Shown here one piece after another: positions 62,229-64,000 of a stretch of 64,000 nt of DNA; within the stretch, counting starts at the first letter, position 1, and each line of letters begins with the position of its first letter. Source of the DNA: DATKKG01 sp035543015. Its GTDB lineage: Archaea; Thermoproteota; Nitrososphaeria; Conexivisphaerales; DTJL01. A model generated the notes under the pieces. That model worked only from the letters and a program-made list of their open reading frames with translations. It was not told the origin of the DNA and did not search any database. Where the stretch lies: assembly GCA_035543015.1 (NCBI GenBank), contig DATKKG010000003.1:25459-89458 (forward strand), written 5' to 3'. The position numbers and the translations under genes are program-made.

Positions 62229-63259
62229 CTTCAGTCGGCGTTTTTTCCGAACACCCCTGTAGTTCGCAAAATGCATGTTAGCCGTAGGAAGGGAGGGGCT
62301 CATTTACGAACGCAGGAAGGCTATCCGCTGGTACGTCCCCTCTGGGGGGAGGTCGAAGCCCGTCGCCTTCTTTGTCTCCCCCTGAGAGACGTGTGAGCAC
62401 GGCTGTCATCTACGCCACTCCAGACGGTAACATGCCAATTAGTGTAATAGATTGGTACGGTCATTTAATGAGTCTCGTACCCATTCCGGAGCGAAGCCTG
62501 CCAGGCTAGCATCTATGCTTCGTAATTCACCGGTAAGTTAATGCGCGAATCCCACTCCCCACCCATGAATAGCGACATTTTGTCCGCAAGTTGCTCGCCA
62601 TCTGAAGCCGACCCGAGCACAAGTCGGACGATGATGAATGAACGTAGTCAAGGCACGGTCTGTTTCTAGCATCTCAAATGCATCAAGGCCTACATGAGAG
62701 AGCGTACCTTCTCCAGATGCCAAGTGGGCTCAGCTGGCCCTCTCAGGCCTGTCTTGGATGTACCTTAACGTCGGATACCTCTGTTTGGATGAAGGTTATC
62801 GGACCCATTCCCAAGTCGATACGACCTTCATCCTCCTCCGGACCGTGTCCAATTCGTCATTCACCTTCGTATACGAACCCTTGAGCTCTTCTCGGTTCTC
62901 TCCAGGATGTAGTCCTCTGCAACCGACTGTGCGATGCTCGTTTATAGCCAGCTGGCGACATGGCCATTGGGTTGGATGCCAATGTCTTGCGGATGGTATA
63001 TGCCATGTCTGCGCATGCAACCGAACTCTGGCCATCACAGGATAGGTTCGCTCCGTGACGCGTGTGGAAGGTAGGTGTCGTTGGGCCGAGCCCTCGACGC
63101 CTCGGGATGCCGGCGCCACCTCGCGTCATCCATAACCCATTCCTCTCCAATCATGCGCGGACGCTCCCTTCCCTCTCAGATTCGGGGCTCGCTCGAAGTC
63201 TAATGGGATAGATTGGCCCGCATGCCGATCGGACGAACAAGTGACAAAAGCCGGCCAAT
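62229..63259. other. Long intergenic region at the end of the low-GC island
   Basis: About 1 kb without a supported gene, RNA or array. On the minus strand around 62800-62935 two frames together read like a broken coiled-coil protein (QSVAEDYILERTE in one, then EELKGSYTKVNDELDTVRRR in another), downstream of a TATA-like GCTATAAACG at about 62949-62940. I take this as a possible decayed gene. Nothing else stands out. Confidence 0.4.
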
Positions 63260-63688
63260 TCAATCTAAGGGGAAATCTTCCTGCAGGCCTTCCTCCCCGC
63301 CTCCTCCCTCCATCGTCCAACGCCTTCCACCCTTCCGTCTGACTCTTGACCTCCTTTCCCTGAGCAGGGCGACCCTCAGGTCCTCCCCCTTTTCGATGGC
63401 CTGCAACCTGATGGTGACGTTGTGCAGCAGCCTCTCGTCCGAGCGCAACCTCTCGTGGACTGGGATCGCCTCCAGGCCCCGCTTGAGGACCCTGAGGTCT
63501 TCCTGGGATATCTTGTACGTCCTGAGCCCGACGCCCTTCCTCCCCGCCTTGACCTGCTTCTTCGAGACCCTGTAGTGCAGGAGGAGCAGCCTGTTGAGCA
63601 GCGCCAGAGGAACGGGCTCGGCGTGGGAGCAGGCCCTTATCGCCGACCTCAGGGACCATTCTCGGAAGGTCAGCCTCGGCGAGACAAT
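63260..63688 (-). CDS. Basic protein of unknown function without a clear start codon
   Basis: A host-like frame stays open from 63688 to a stop at 63260. It reads as a helical, Arg/Lys-rich protein: FREWSLRSAIRACSHAEPVP, LALLNRLLLLHYRVSKKQVK, TYKISQEDLRVLKRGLEAIP, LHNVTIRLQAIEKGEDLRVA. No ATG, GTG or TTG occurs before codon 81 (TTG 63448), although the upstream part is as protein-like as the rest. A GTG at 63692 lies in another frame, so a frameshift near the start is one explanation; 5' truncation at the island edge is another. No family recognised. Confidence 0.4.
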   Translation of the reverse strand: MVSPRLTFREWSLRSAIRACSHAEPVPLALLNRLLLLHYRVSKKQVKAGRKGVGLRTYKISQEDLRVLKRGLEAIPVHERLRSDERLLHNVTIRLQAIEKGEDLRVALLRERRSRVRRKGGRRWTMEGGGGEEGLQEDFPLD

Positions 63689-63919
63689 TCACCCTCGCTC
63701 CGACGGAGATCCTTGGAGAGGCCTACATGAGGGCACGGCACGCCTCCGACGACCAAAGCGTAGAGAAGGGTTGATGGAAGCATGGGGGCGGCTGCGAGCA
63801 TCCGCAGCAAAGAGGGCGCCTTCAAGCGAAGCGGAATGGGGAGCCGCCGTCGACCGGAACGGCAGGCATGCCTTGCTCTAATGCTAGTCGACGGGGCCAA
63901 GGGGGATGAAGCGGAGCGG

Positions 63920-64000
63920 TCAGAGGTCAAGGCCGTTTCCATCTTCGAGGTCCTCCAAGACCATGTCTTTCCCCTCCCCGACGATGCGCTTCGACGTCGC
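63920..64000 (-). CDS. C-terminal end of a gene running off the right edge
   Basis: The minus-strand frame ends at TGA 63922-63920 and is open to the window edge: 26 residues, ATSKRIVGEGKDMVLEDLED and then GNGLDL. Host-like codons and an acidic tail suggest a real gene whose body is outside the window. It cannot be identified from this piece. Confidence 0.4.
   Translation of the reverse strand, partial: ATSKRIVGEGKDMVLEDLEDGNGLDL

Noticed and set aside
62678..63045. Open frames of 68-107 codons in the 62-63 kb gap
   Set aside because: Composition looks random, none has a promoter at the right distance, and overlapping frames on both strands are equally open.

Overview
The window is archaeal chromosome. 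It carries both subunits of topoisomerase VI, the translation factors aIF1A and aIF2-beta, RIO1 kinase, a Pno1-like KH protein, ribosomal protein uS10, a lipid-linked-sugar transferase of the archaeal N-glycosylation type, archaeal TATA boxes about 25 bases before many starts, and a tRNA interrupted by three introns. High GC with AGG-rich arginine codons, frequent TTG/GTG starts on apparently leaderless messages, a divergent FtsZ/tubulin-like protein, non-phosphorylating GAPDH, an Amt transporter and a two-subunit glycine decarboxylase point to a Thermoproteota (TACK) archaeon, perhaps a soil or sediment Nitrososphaeria-like lineage. No marker here fixes the group.

Layout. 1-10 kb: mostly minus strand; tRNA-Asn with three introns, inositol-1-phosphate synthase, topoisomerase VI B/A with a LAGLIDADG-type gene just upstream, then a translation block (aIF2-beta, DUF424, aIF1A, RIO1, Pno1-like). 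10-19 kb: GAPN, a solitary DNA methyltransferase, Amt, a membrane cluster (NfeD protease, short NfeD, SPFH/stomatin) and a HerA-like ATPase. 19-34 kb: glycine decarboxylase subunits with a MoaD-like protein, a large glycosylated surface protein, a methionine/SAM salvage group (MTA phosphorylase, MTA/SAH deaminase, SAH hydrolase), Rieske protein, aconitase, a saccharopine-dehydrogenase-like enzyme, a GT87-like membrane transferase and an aldo/keto reductase. 35-43.5 kb: a Clp/Hsp100 ATPase with an N-terminal zinc finger, tRNA-Gln, and a glycan-precursor block (DUF354 transferase, degenerate nucleotide-sugar dehydrogenase, Gfo/Idh oxidoreductase, hexapeptide acetyltransferase, GlcNAc-1-P transferase). 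43.5-54.2 kb: an OB-fold protein, uS10, K+-independent H+-pyrophosphatase, a complete BMP-type nucleoside ABC transporter, GNAT, split LysO exporter and a MurG-like transferase.

From about 54.2 to 63.1 kb the sequence becomes visibly less GC-rich and the codon use changes. This island encodes small secreted or membrane-anchored proteins, a TIR-like fragment, a winged-helix regulator, an ArsR-type regulator tethered to the membrane with an outside domain, and a 705-residue secreted protein with four InlB-like repeats, with decayed ORFs between them. The first 3.3 kb lie between two imperfect copies of a 39-bp sequence that looks like part of a tRNA T-arm. Host-like composition returns at 63.2 kb.

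The observations I rate highest are the three-intron tRNA-Asn, the FtsZ-like protein lacking the usual synergy-loop motif, the mixed-architecture Clp ATPase, the 30-residue basic mini-gene, and the low-GC surface-protein island with its membrane-tethered regulator. I found no CRISPR array, rRNA, transposase or integrase.
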